Source of the DNA: JAIBAJ01 sp965284645
GTDB taxonomy: Bacteria; Bacteroidota; Bacteroidia; JAIBAJ01
Direction: 5' to 3'
Assembly (NCBI GenBank): GCA_965284645.1
Contig: OZ260106.1
Location: forward strand, 4,278,001-4,342,000
Length of the DNA: 64,000 nucleotides
Shown here: positions 27,121-35,088 of the stretch, piece after piece
Layout of the letters: every line of letters begins with the position of its first letter
Position numbering within the stretch: the stretch's first letter is position 1
Notes under the pieces: model-generated
Databases searched by the model: none
What the model was told of the DNA's origin: nothing
What the model saw: the letters and a program-made list of their open reading frames with translations, nothing else
Program-made: the position numbers and the translations under genes

Positions 27121-28088
27121 ATGGCAACAAAAAAAAGAACCCCGATGAGTTAAGGGAAAACAAACTCGTTAACAGGGCCAAGCGAGAAGTTCCTGGTTTT
27201 ACAGAACTACTTTATCGATTCGAACGAACCATTTCGATTCTTGGACGAAGTCGATCCACCTTTAATAATTACGCTCTTCATGTGGCTTCGATTTCGCTTT
27301 ACTTTGGAAAACTTCCAACCGAACTAGATCCTGAACAAGTTCATGATTACTTGTTCTACCTTCAGAAAAAACACCATGGGCCGTCCCAAAGCTACTTTAA
27401 GCATACTATTTATGGACTTCGCTTTTTACTTAAATCAGAAGGAATCCCATATGAGTTTTTGAAGCTTCCCGAGATAAGGCATGAGAAACGGGTTCAGGTT
27501 GTACTTAGTCGAGAGGAGGTATGGCTATTGCTGCGTAGTTGTCAACTTCTCAAACACCGGATATTGATAGGGCTACTATACGGATGTGGGCTGAGGTGCA
27601 TGGAGGTGAGAAGCATACGTTTAGCAGACCTTGACTTCGATCGTCTCCAACTTCGGGTAGCACAAGGCAAAGGCAAAAAGGACAGATATATGCCCCTATC
27701 AGCTCACCTTGTCCGAGGGTTGAAAAAGTACATTGAAGCAGAAAAGCCAAAGGAATTCCTGTTCAATGGTCAGCCAGAGGGAAGGGCAGGTGGAGATTTC
27801 GATAGCCGCTACTCTCAACGTGGTGTACAGTGGGCCGTTAAGCAGGCCTGCAAGATGGCAGGAATAAAAAAAGATATCCATGTGCACACGCTAAGGCACA
27901 CTTTCGCCACACATCTGCTGGAAGATGGTATGGATATCATGACCTTAAAAGACTTACTTGGGCACGAGAATATTGAGTCTACCATCGAATACCTGCAGGT
28001 TGCGCAACTGCCAGGGCGCAAAGTGTTCAGCCCCATTGATACACTTTTTGAGAAATGCGCCCCGAGCACGAAGTATCTGAAGCAATAA
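27121..28088 (+). CDS. Tyrosine recombinase (not an integron integrase), copy 1, A-tract at start
   Basis: Catalytic domain with the full set: Arg in YGCGLRCMEVRSIR, Lys in GKGKKDRYMPL, HTLRHTFATH (His, Arg), LLGHEN (His) and Tyr in STIEYLQV. The core-binding domain (PGFTELLYRFERTISILGRSRSTFNN...) lies upstream of the GTG at 27282, so the gene must begin at the ATG at 27121. From there an 8-A tract (27129-27136) puts the reading one base out; nine As, transcript slippage or -1 shifting (A AAA AAG) would give about 323 residues. The IntI-specific insertion before the HxLRH box is absent, so this is XerC/IntI-like but not IntI. Overlaps the transposase by 34 bases. Confidence 0.85.
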
Positions 28089-29170
28089 AAGCACTCGGAG
28101 AGGGAATACATCGAATCGGACTAAATAGTTGGCAACTCAGAACATTGTGGGCGATTGAAAATTGCCGCACACAATCAATGGGCGGTCATATCGACAGATG
28201 CGATGATTGCGGAGCCTTGGCTATTAGTTATAATTCCTGTGGCAATAGGCACTGCCCAAAATGCCAAGGCAGGAAAAGGGAAGAGTGGATTGCTGCTCGA
28301 GAAGTCGAATTGCTACCCGTTGCTTATTTTCATTTGGTGTTCACTCTGCCAGAAGCCGTAAACCCTCTCGCTATTCACAATCCCAAAATGGTCTATAGCA
28401 TCCTTTTTGATGCAGCGTGGGAAACATTATCTGCCTTTGGGAGGAACAGTGGCGTTATGGCTGGTGCTGTATGTATTCTGCATACCTGGGGACAGAACTT
28501 GAGCCTCCATCCACACCTTCACTGTATAGTGCCAGGGGGAGGAGTGACAAAAGAAGGACAATGGAAAAACATCCGTCCCGATGGAGAATTTCTGTTCCCA
28601 GTGAGAGCACTCTCAAAAGTGTTTAGAGCAAAGTATTGCGAAAAGCTCCGATCTGTTGAACCTAAGCAGTACGAAAGGATAAGAAAATCACTATGGGAAA
28701 AGGAATGGATCGTTTACGCCAAAAAGCCCTTCGGCGGACCTAAATCTGTTGTGGAATACATTGGAAGATATTCCCATAAAATTGCCATTTCCAACCACAG
28801 AATAAAGTCAGTGGACCAGAATGAGGTAAGCTTCGAATACAAGGATTATCGACAGGGAGGAACAAAAAAGAGAATGAATCTTTCGCTCTCTGAATTTGTG
28901 AGGCGATTTGCCTTGCACATCCTTCCAAGGGGTTTTGTAAGGATTAGGCATTTTGGTTTTTTGAGCAGTACTTGGAAAAGAAAAAAACTACCCATATTAA
29001 GGGAAAACATCTTTGCACTTAAGACCAAAAGTCCTGAAAAGGGAACATTCCTTCCAAAATGCCCTTGCTGTAAAACGGGTCGAATGGTCATAGTACTTCA
29101 ATTTGGACGAAGAGGACCACCTTCCAAAGTTTTGGGCGCGGGCCAGTTTGGGGTTCCCTGCGAAGCATAG
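28055..29170 (+). CDS. IS91 family HUH transposase, copy 1
   Basis: A 371-residue rolling-circle transposase. N-terminal zinc-binding cysteines CDDCGALAISYNSCGNRHCPKCQ (about residues 48-70), FTLP motif, HUH metal site HPHLHCIVPGGG (around 157-168), and the tyrosine motif VVEYIGRYSHKIAISNHR with the nucleophilic Tyr. C-terminal CPCCKTGRM is another zinc ribbon. ATG at 28055 lies inside the recombinase 3' end, so the two are coupled. IS91-family elements with an upstream integrase-like gene are known. Confidence 0.92.
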   Translation: MRPEHEVSEAIKALGEGIHRIGLNSWQLRTLWAIENCRTQSMGGHIDRCDDCGALAISYNSCGNRHCPKCQGRKREEWIAAREVELLPVAYFHLVFTLPEAVNPLAIHNPKMVYSILFDAAWETLSAFGRNSGVMAGAVCILHTWGQNLSLHPHLHCIVPGGGVTKEGQWKNIRPDGEFLFPVRALSKVFRAKYCEKLRSVEPKQYERIRKSLWEKEWIVYAKKPFGGPKSVVEYIGRYSHKIAISNHRIKSVDQNEVSFEYKDYRQGGTKKRMNLSLSEFVRRFALHILPRGFVRIRHFGFLSSTWKRKKLPILRENIFALKTKSPEKGTFLPKCPCCKTGRMVIVLQFGRRGPPSKVLGAGQFGVPCEA

Positions 29171-29325
29171 TCTTGGTGGGTAGGGGTTTTTATGGACAAT
29201 AGATTAATAAAACGATCTATTTATTGGCAATTTTTTCCAAATTCTGCCCCCCAAAAAAAATAAAGAAGAAAAAAAACTAGCCAAATCAAAAATCGAATTT
29301 CGAAAAACACATAATACCCGGTTCC

Positions 29326-29383
29326 GTTCAACAGGGGCTTCATTGTTTGTGCTTCGCACACAACGAAGCCCTAATTGTTAGCG
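29326..29383 (-). repeat. attC site 5 (compact, about 55 bp)
   Basis: On the minus strand: TAACAATTAGGGCTTCG ... GAAGCCCCTGTTGAAC, with a nearly perfect stem around a short loop. Size and start (TAACAATT) are typical of short attC sites. The same site follows element copy 2 at 62704. Confidence 0.8.
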
Positions 29384-29424
29384 GTAGTTTTTCTTCTGTC
29401 AATTTGATGTGTCCACATATTGCT

Positions 29425-30219
29425 TTATTCAATTGCGTCAATTTTCCAAATGCCTGCTGCATGTGTTTTTGTTTTTTCTCCAACAGGTGTTAATGCGATG
29501 CAAGTTGTTTTAATTTTTATTGACGCCTCGAACTTATGTCCTGCATCTCTTGGGTCATAATTTTTCTGAAATGGTTTTAAGCCCCAATTGTCCAATGATG
29601 TGTCAAAAGTTATTGTTTTCGGTTCTCCAAGTTTGAAACCAAACCAGTCTTTATACAAACCGTCTGGTCGCCATTCTTCGGTTGCAGGTTGTCCTGAACC
29701 TCCCGTTTTGATAGTATGTCTTGGAGCAACTGTGTTCTTATTGTCTTGATGCTTTACATCGCTTTTTTGCCCAACAAAATAGGTTTTGAAATTTTCGTAT
29801 GTTCCACACATTAGAAAATAGCAATCTTTTTTGCCCCACAAATTGTAATAAGCTAATCTCACAACATCGTCAAATACTCTTTGGTGTTCGTCACTATGTT
29901 TTTCTGCTGTTTTACTTTTCGCTAATTTGAGTTCAAACACTTCAATCAATTTGCTGTCGTCTTTTTCTGTTTCAGGTTGTTTAACTGTCTCGTCAAAAAT
30001 TACTAAATCAATTTTTTTACTTTTAAAAATTGGATGGAGTTTTTCAAGAACAATTCTATGTATGGCTGTTCCTTTTGAAGTTATTGAGTCTGCTATTGGA
30101 TACCTTAAACTTGCTTCATGAATAAGTTGCTCTCTGCCAATTTTTAACTGATAACCGAGCCAATAACATACTGCATCAATTATGGATGCAAATTTTTCGT
30201 CTAAAACTTTATTATGCAT
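29425..30219 (-). CDS. Hypothetical protein with possible PD-(D/E)XK nuclease-like core (cassette)
   Basis: A 264-residue soluble protein. KIDLVIFDETVKQ followed by LIEVFELKLAKSKTAEKHSDEHQRVFDDVVRLAYYN gives a D...E-x-K arrangement flanked by beta strands, as in restriction-endonuclease-like folds, and a YFLMCGTYENF strand follows. Catalysis is not proven by this. It is the promoter-distal gene of a two-gene cassette with the 91-residue protein upstream. Confidence 0.6.
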   Translation of the reverse strand: MHNKVLDEKFASIIDAVCYWLGYQLKIGREQLIHEASLRYPIADSITSKGTAIHRIVLEKLHPIFKSKKIDLVIFDETVKQPETEKDDSKLIEVFELKLAKSKTAEKHSDEHQRVFDDVVRLAYYNLWGKKDCYFLMCGTYENFKTYFVGQKSDVKHQDNKNTVAPRHTIKTGGSGQPATEEWRPDGLYKDWFGFKLGEPKTITFDTSLDNWGLKPFQKNYDPRDAGHKFEASIKIKTTCIALTPVGEKTKTHAAGIWKIDAIE

Positions 30220-30229
30220 TAGTAGTATG

Positions 30230-30505
30230 TTATTTGGTCTTTAATTTATGTGTCGAAATGTCAAAAGGTTCTTGCTTCATATTGTTAATGTCGCTTACAA
30301 TTACTCTCATCCATGGATTGTCTAAGTTAGCGTCAATAAGTTCGTGATACCCATTATTTTCAACATATTCATGGACAGCATAATCTAATATTTGCTTGGG
30401 GTCGCCACTACCAGTGTATATGAAAACAGCTATTTTACCGTTACCGTTTTTTTCCAATGGATATTCGGCTTCATTTATTGTTAAACCAGCAATTTTTGTT
30501 GTCAT
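30230..30505 (-). CDS. Small hypothetical protein (cassette)
   Basis: A 91-residue protein (INEAEYPLEKNGNGKIAVFIYTGSGDPKQILDYAVHEYVENNGYHELIDANLDNPWMRVIVSD). No signal or membrane segment. Ten bases before the nuclease-like gene, so likely its partner; it could be an immunity or antitoxin protein, which is inference. Confidence 0.6.
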   Translation of the reverse strand: MTTKIAGLTINEAEYPLEKNGNGKIAVFIYTGSGDPKQILDYAVHEYVENNGYHELIDANLDNPWMRVIVSDINNMKQEPFDISTHKLKTK

Positions 30506-30556
30506 TATAAATTTGTTTTTGTTGTTTGAAATTATGCATAGAGTGTGTCGTCCTAA

Positions 30557-30712
30557 AATTCTGACTAACGTTTTTTTAATGTTCTGAAATTCAATAAGTT
30601 ATTTAAGTCTGTTTTGGTCACTATTTTGTCTTTTACTACCTCATTAATTGTTGTCCCGTTAGCAGAAGAAATTATTTCCGTCTTTCCGGAAAATGGGGAA
30701 TTACCGCTAACG
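30557..30712 (-). repeat. 155-bp cassette leader shared with the 62.7-63.5 kb cassette, copy 1
   Basis: Bases 30557-30712 match 63373-63528 throughout by eye, although the genes beside them are unrelated. On the minus strand the segment has an open frame (KTEIISSANGTTINEVVKDKIVTKTDLNN). It carries internal core-like sequences CTAACG and CCGTTAGCAG. It forms the 5' end of both cassettes, ahead of the first gene. Confidence 0.75.
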
Positions 30713-30838
30713 TTTTGGGGGCAGAGGCAGTAAGCGAATTTACAGATAAAAGTTTATTTAAAGAGCGGAAGCGAAGTTTTTCACCAAAAGCCTTATTCGA
30801 AGTGCAAAAGCGCTTATTGACTTTGCCCACTGTTAGCG
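30705..30838 (-). repeat. attC site 6
   Basis: Major type: TAACGTTTTGGGGGCAG ... TTTGCCCACTGTTAGCGGC (G at 30832). Confidence 0.9.
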
Positions 30839-30893
30839 GCTGGCAAGTTGTCTGTAGATGTGTGCATTGGTTGTCGAGTTATGATGCTTTTTT

Positions 30894-31424
30894 TTAGTCT
30901 TTAAATATCTCTTTGGAAGTCGCAATTTTCCAAGTCCTGTCCGAAAAAGCAAATTGTTCCTTGCCGGGTAAACTAAATGGATAGTAAAAAATATATGCGG
31001 TGTCTTCACCTTTTGTTTCCACGAAAACTGCAACTGCGTCTGTTTTTACTTTTGTATGTGGGTTTTGAACAGTAACAGCATAAAATATTGCTGTCGTTTT
31101 GTAGCTGTCCTTATGTGCAGTTAATGATTTCTTGAGGTCGTCAATGACTTTTTCAGGGTCTGGGCTTTCGTTGCCGTCATAAGCAGCAACTAGTGCAATG
31201 CTGTCATTTGTCTGAACAGCAGAGGCAACAGGGAAAAACATTCCTTTTTCTCTTAGGTAATTTTCTATAAATGGAAAAGTTTTATTGAGTAGTCGTTCGA
31301 TGTCTGACATTTTATTATCTGTCAGTGTGCTGGCTACTTTCTCACTTTGTTTATTTTGAACCTGTCCGCGCGATAAAAGAACTGTTGTCCCGAAAAATAG
31401 TATGAAAGTCGCTATATGTTTCAT
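30894..31424 (-). CDS. Secreted hypothetical protein (cassette)
   Basis: About 176 residues from the ATG at 31424, where a signal peptide starts (MKHIATFILFFGTTVLLSRGQ). The frame remains open upstream through the attC, which is not evidence for a longer protein. The body includes SDIERLLNKTFPFIENYLREKGMFFPVASAV and DAVAVFVETKGEDTAYIFYYPF, a repeated small alpha/beta pattern. Function unknown. Its cassette ends (GTTAGCGGC/GCCGCTAAC) match. Confidence 0.7.
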   Translation of the reverse strand: MKHIATFILFFGTTVLLSRGQVQNKQSEKVASTLTDNKMSDIERLLNKTFPFIENYLREKGMFFPVASAVQTNDSIALVAAYDGNESPDPEKVIDDLKKSLTAHKDSYKTTAIFYAVTVQNPHTKVKTDAVAVFVETKGEDTAYIFYYPFSLPGKEQFAFSDRTWKIATSKEIFKD

Positions 31425-31478
31425 TTGAATATTTTCTGTCGTCCGTTCAATTTTATAATTGTCGTCAGTTTTGCTTGC

Positions 31479-31612
31479 CGCTAACGTTCCGGGGGCAGAG
31501 GCAGTAAGCGAATTTACAGATAAAAGTTTATTTAAAGAGCGGAAGCGAAGTTTTTCACCAAAAGCCTTATTCGAAGTGCAAAAGCGCTTATTGACTTTGC
31601 CCACTGTTATGT
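31479..31612 (-). repeat. attC site 7
   Basis: Major type with CGTTCCGGGGGCAG at left and TTTGCCCACTGTTATGTGTG at right (G at 31606). Confidence 0.9.
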
Positions 31613-31626
31613 GTGGTTATTTTTGT

Positions 31627-31721
31627 GTCTGCTGTCGGATTCGAACCAACAATCTCACCTTCACAAACCAACTTTTACGATTGGCTTGTGGAGGGGTCGC
31701 TTTACCGTTAAGCTAGCAGAC
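31627..31721 (-). tRNA. tRNA-like structure inside a cassette (isotype undetermined)
   Basis: On the minus strand: a perfect 7-bp acceptor stem GTCTGCT/AGCAGAC, a D arm GCTT-AACGGTA-AAGC, and a T arm GTTGG-TTCGAAT-CCGAC with the canonical GTTCGAATC. The middle departs from normal: a hairpin CACAAGCCAA/TTGGTTTGTG with a 9-base loop TCGTAAAAG replaces a standard anticodon arm, so no anticodon can be assigned with confidence. No CCA is encoded. Its 5' end overlaps the last codons of the HEPN-like gene. It may be a pseudo-tRNA, a tRNA with an insertion, or a structured 3' end. Confidence 0.5.
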
Positions 31722-32544
31722 TTTCTAATTTTTTATAAATACTGTTTATGTCGGCATTACTAAAACGTCCAAAGCTAGTTGTAATATAACTCTTCAAAGC
31801 GTTTTCAAATCTGTCTTTGTCATTTTTTAATTTCTTTAGTCCTTTAAATGTTTTTCCGTTTTCTGCTTTTGATTTGTCAAATAAAATTTCAGCTATCCTA
31901 TCGTTGTCGGGTTTAGATGACGTAGAAATTAGATAAGCAATATGTTTAACAATGTTTGTCAGAATGAGAAAGTCTGAAAAATCAATGTCATTCAAAGGGT
32001 TTGGAAGTCCTGATAAATGTAAGTCATTTAAAAATGCGTTCTTATTTGTCTGTATTTTTTCATATCTGCTTTTTAGTTCTTCCAAGTCTCGGTCTGTATG
32101 AGACATATAATTTCTAACTATTCTGTAATATTCATAAATGTCGATTAAATCGGAAGGTAGAGAAAGTGAAATGTTTTTCAGTGTATTTTGGAATTTTGTT
32201 TCTCCTTTCCCAGGTTCTACCCATATCTTTTCAGGGAAATATTCTTGCCACTCTGTTCTGAATTCTTTTAAAAACTGTTCTGATTGTTGCGATACAGATG
32301 CAACATAATATTGTCTAATTCTTGAACTAAATTTTAAAAAATCTACTTCGTCAACTTTAACCTTGTGTTTAGTTGAAAGTTGTTGTATGTATTTTTGTAA
32401 ATTTTCTTTTGGTGCTTGTTCGATAAATTCTTTAATAGCAATTTCATTACACTCAACAATAGCGTCAAACTCACCGAGAGTCTTTTTTAACTTTCGGTAA
32501 GCGAAGAATGAAAATTTTGTAATATCTAAATCTCTATCGGGCAT
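31708..32544 (-). CDS. Hypothetical HEPN-like protein (cassette)
   Basis: A 278-residue all-helical soluble protein. YRIVRNYMSHTDRDLEELKSRYEK contains an R-x4-H motif (RNYMSH) in the setting typical of HEPN-fold proteins, whose members are often RNases in toxin-antitoxin and anti-phage systems. Calling it a toxin is inference. The neighbouring cassette encodes two nucleotidyltransferase-fold proteins, the usual partners of HEPN proteins. Its 3' end overlaps the tRNA-like structure. Confidence 0.6.
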   Translation of the reverse strand: MPDRDLDITKFSFFAYRKLKKTLGEFDAIVECNEIAIKEFIEQAPKENLQKYIQQLSTKHKVKVDEVDFLKFSSRIRQYYVASVSQQSEQFLKEFRTEWQEYFPEKIWVEPGKGETKFQNTLKNISLSLPSDLIDIYEYYRIVRNYMSHTDRDLEELKSRYEKIQTNKNAFLNDLHLSGLPNPLNDIDFSDFLILTNIVKHIAYLISTSSKPDNDRIAEILFDKSKAENGKTFKGLKKLKNDKDRFENALKSYITTSFGRFSNADINSIYKKLESLLA

Positions 32545-32563
32545 TTCGGTCTTTTATAATCAC

Positions 32564-32695
32564 ACATAACGTTCTGCAGCTACCCGAAGGGCGGGACTTT
32601 TACCGCAAAACTTGATTTGAAAAACTAATGTTTGATTAACCACAAAACTGTCTTTGGAACACGAAACCCCGCCTTTTGGGTAGGTGCTGTTACCA
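32564..32695 (-). repeat. attC site 8 (distinct type)
   Basis: Cores CACATAAC and GTTACCAGC (G at 32689). Strong inner stem CTACCC..GGGCGGG pairing with CCCGCC...GGGTAG, unlike the major type. Confidence 0.85.
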
Positions 32696-32707
32696 GCTGG
32701 CCTTTCT

Positions 32708-33622
32708 TTATTGTCGTCTGATTTCAAGCAGTTCATAGTCTGTCTTTTCGTTTCCTGTTTTGAATTTAGTCTTGTGAACTCTTAGATGGATTACGCAATT
32801 TGTATTAAGAAATGATTTGTCGTATTCTATTAATTGTTCTTCTTCAAGGCTTTCACTTATAAAACCAGAAATTCTTTTACCTTCTTCGTCTTGTATCTCA
32901 AATTTACCAGAGTCTAAAAGTAGTCCTCTGAATATTCCGTTAATAATTACTTCGTTTTCTTCATCTATTGCAGATGAAACTCTTTGAAATGCTTCCACAA
33001 TTTTCTCTTTAGGTAATTCAATTCCAAGTTCACCGCTTTCCATTTTTAGAATTGAATTTTCATCAACGATTTCTTGCAGAAATTTTTTAAGATTGGTTAA
33101 ATTTCTTTTGGGTGTATTTTCTATGCTTGATTCAAAAGTTGCATCATCAGTTGATGAATTGACAACGAGATTCATTACCTCTTTCATTGCCTTTGAAACG
33201 TCCATGCTATCAAATAGGTCATTTGACTCAAGTTGACTTAACTCTACTCCAAACGAACCAACAGGCAAAGCAGTAAGATATAATTCCGTATTTGCACCTT
33301 TTTTTGCTTGACCTCTTTTTCCAACTCTTCCAAATCTTACTAAAGCAACTTGTGTTTTTACCATTTCTTGAAATGGACTAATTGTCTTACTAACAAAACT
33401 TGATTTTATACCTTGTGAGCCAACAACTGCATTGCCACTAAAAAGTAATTGAACACTAGGTTCAAAAGATTCTTTAGGTAATTGCTCCAACTCTTGTTGT
33501 AGCATATTTATTCTCTCAGAAAGGCCCTCAGACATTAAAGGATGGTCAAGAACCATCTCTAATAGCCTTTGAGTGTCGACTATTTGAGCTTTTATACTTT
33601 GTATTTTTCTGTATAGGCTCAT
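32708..33622 (-). CDS. Hypothetical protein, third gene of NTase cassette
   Basis: A 304-residue soluble protein. N-terminal coiled-coil-like helices (KIQSIKAQIVDTQRLLEMVLDH, LSERINMLQQELEQLP), then a region with VQLLFSGNAVVGSQGIKSSFVSKT, and a C-terminal beta domain (GIFRGLLLDSGKFEIQDEEGKRISGFI). Only 2 bases separate its start from the DUF6932-like gene, so they form one transcription unit with the 34.2-kb gene. No family recognised. Confidence 0.6.
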   Translation of the reverse strand: MSLYRKIQSIKAQIVDTQRLLEMVLDHPLMSEGLSERINMLQQELEQLPKESFEPSVQLLFSGNAVVGSQGIKSSFVSKTISPFQEMVKTQVALVRFGRVGKRGQAKKGANTELYLTALPVGSFGVELSQLESNDLFDSMDVSKAMKEVMNLVVNSSTDDATFESSIENTPKRNLTNLKKFLQEIVDENSILKMESGELGIELPKEKIVEAFQRVSSAIDEENEVIINGIFRGLLLDSGKFEIQDEEGKRISGFISESLEEEQLIEYDKSFLNTNCVIHLRVHKTKFKTGNEKTDYELLEIRRQ

Positions 33623-33624
33623 TC

Positions 33625-34176
33625 TTAAATTGAGTTTAAATAGTCCAATGCGTGTTGGTCATCTATTGGAGTATTCAAAGATAATCTTAAAATACCTTTC
33701 CACACACCAACGCGATTATGAGTAAATAATTGAAGCCAATATCTCGTTTGTTCGACCGTAACGTCTGGATTATAACTGTAGTCGACAGGATAATGGTCAA
33801 GTGAGAAATTATTTTTTGCCAAACTAGGATTAGCAAATTCTGGAAAATTAGCCCTAATGTTCGTTTGGTCGGCTATAGACAATCCACCAAAAAAAGTTAC
33901 AACGTCTAGGTCACGAGGAGGTCTCCCTTCTGAAACTTCAATATTCTCCAAAAAACTTCCGTCCAACCACTGAAAACCATAAATGATTCCAAGCGCATTC
34001 ATTCTTTGTCTAAAAAGTATATAATTTTTAAGAATTTGAACTCGATTATTTGATGTAGAGAAGCGGTGACATAATTCTAAAATGGAACAAGGATAAGGTG
34101 ATAAATGTGTCCTGTCCGTTGGATTTCCCAAATGAGGCGGTAAAACGTTATTATGATCAAAATTTGGAATTGGCAT
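33625..34176 (-). CDS. DUF6932-like nucleotidyltransferase-fold protein (cassette)
   Basis: A 183-residue protein. N terminus IPNFDHNNVLPPHLGNPTD, then YGFQWLDGSFLENIEVSEGRPPRDLDVVTFF, in which GSF and D-x-D match the minimal nucleotidyltransferase motif. The family includes antitoxin-like enzymes that modify HEPN toxins or tRNAs; that role here is inference. Middle gene of a three-gene cassette. Confidence 0.65.
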   Translation of the reverse strand: MPIPNFDHNNVLPPHLGNPTDRTHLSPYPCSILELCHRFSTSNNRVQILKNYILFRQRMNALGIIYGFQWLDGSFLENIEVSEGRPPRDLDVVTFFGGLSIADQTNIRANFPEFANPSLAKNNFSLDHYPVDYSYNPDVTVEQTRYWLQLFTHNRVGVWKGILRLSLNTPIDDQHALDYLNSI

Positions 34177-34196
34177 TTTATTTCAATTATGTAAAT

Positions 34197-35063
34197 TTAT
34201 TCTGAACCTTTTTTTTCTTCAATATCTTGTCCAATTTCAATATTAAGGTCTTTAAAGAATTTAGTAAATGTGTCCTCTGTTTCTCGTTCGCCCTCACTAA
34301 CGTCAACAGCACTAAACCATTCATAGATATTGTTGTCAAGAACTTTTAGTCTTTTTGGCGTATACATTTTTTCAATAGCTGAAAATATTTCTTTATGTCC
34401 TTTCGAAATATTTAAAAGTTGTCCTATTGTGGCTTCATAGTTTCTATTCTGCTTTATTGCGAGAAAGATATCATAAGCGTCTCTTGTTCTTTTTTCATTG
34501 AAAGCACTTTTGGTTTTTGATAAAATTAAACCAGCTTCGTTTAACAAATTAAATTCTATTGTTTTTTTTCTCCCATCTGTTAATTCAAATTCTTGTTTAT
34601 GCTTTGTAATAAAGTCGTTAAAGAAAAAATCAGATTTTGGTAAAATAATAGTTTTCCCTTTGTAATCAACACGCATCGTATGTGATTCTTTAACAGGAAA
34701 ATCTATATGGTCAACGAACATTTGAGGATCCTTTTCTTGATTATCCGGATGTAACAAATCAATATTAAACATAAATTTTAGTCCGTTAATTTCGATTTCT
34801 TTTAAAAGTTGAAACGGATGTTTTGCACTTTGAATAAATCCTTTATTAATAAACTCTTTAATTAAAGATTTTAGTTCTCCTTCTTGTGTCCCCGATTTGA
34901 AGAGAATATCTACATCCTTTGTGCCAGGATGTGGAAATGGGTTCGCATTCAGTAAAAATGGTGACCATCCTCCAACTATAATGTATTCGACTCCATTGTC
35001 GTTGAGTATTTCTGTTGTCTCACCTAATAAGGCAAAGGCTCCGTCTTGTATTGTAGTTCTCAT
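34197..35063 (-). CDS. AbiEii-like nucleotidyltransferase-fold protein (cassette)
   Basis: A 288-residue protein starting LLGETTEILNDNGVEYIIVGGWSPFLL followed by GTKDVDILF, the G-G-x and D-x-D signature of polymerase-beta-type nucleotidyltransferases. The later KTKSAFNEKRTRDAYDIFLAIK resembles the helical part of AbiEii/AbiGii proteins. First gene in the cassette; the next begins 21 bases on. A defence or toxin-antitoxin role is plausible but unproven. Confidence 0.68.
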   Translation of the reverse strand: MRTTIQDGAFALLGETTEILNDNGVEYIIVGGWSPFLLNANPFPHPGTKDVDILFKSGTQEGELKSLIKEFINKGFIQSAKHPFQLLKEIEINGLKFMFNIDLLHPDNQEKDPQMFVDHIDFPVKESHTMRVDYKGKTIILPKSDFFFNDFITKHKQEFELTDGRKKTIEFNLLNEAGLILSKTKSAFNEKRTRDAYDIFLAIKQNRNYEATIGQLLNISKGHKEIFSAIEKMYTPKRLKVLDNNIYEWFSAVDVSEGERETEDTFTKFFKDLNIEIGQDIEEKKGSE

Positions 35064-35088
35064 ATGAATGTTATCTTTTTAGGCTTGC

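Larger units (their letters stand above)
27056..29383 (+). mobile_element. Tyrosine recombinase + IS91-type transposase element, copy 1
   Basis: A 2.3-kb unit, present again at 60436-62761. It starts at GTTGAAC directly after an attC half-site and ends with GTTCAAC followed by a compact attC-like hairpin and GTTAGCGG. The end heptamers are complementary, as in cassettes. Copies differ by two single-base deletions (in the A tract at 27129 and near 28070) and seem otherwise identical. Genes run on the plus strand, against the array. Sequence from 29171 to 29325 has no gene. Confidence 0.85.

Noticed and set aside
27282..28088. The tyrosine recombinase as the integron integrase (IntI)
   Set aside because: It lacks the IntI-specific insertion ahead of the HTLRH box, is coupled to an IS91 transposase, and occurs as two mobile copies inside the array rather than at its end.
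30717..30830. ORFs within attC sites on both strands (AEAVSEFTDKSLFKERKRSF on plus, VNKRFCTSNKAFGEKLRFRS on minus), repeated at every major-type site
   Set aside because: The reading frames follow from the conserved attC sequence, have no start or ribosome-binding signals of their own, and run into unrelated sequence. They extend some real ORFs artificially (for example upstream of 31424).
31627..31721. Assigning an amino acid to the tRNA-like structure
   Set aside because: GTA, CGT, TAA and CCA can each be placed in a loop, but none gives a normal 5-bp anticodon stem with T33, so no isotype was called.
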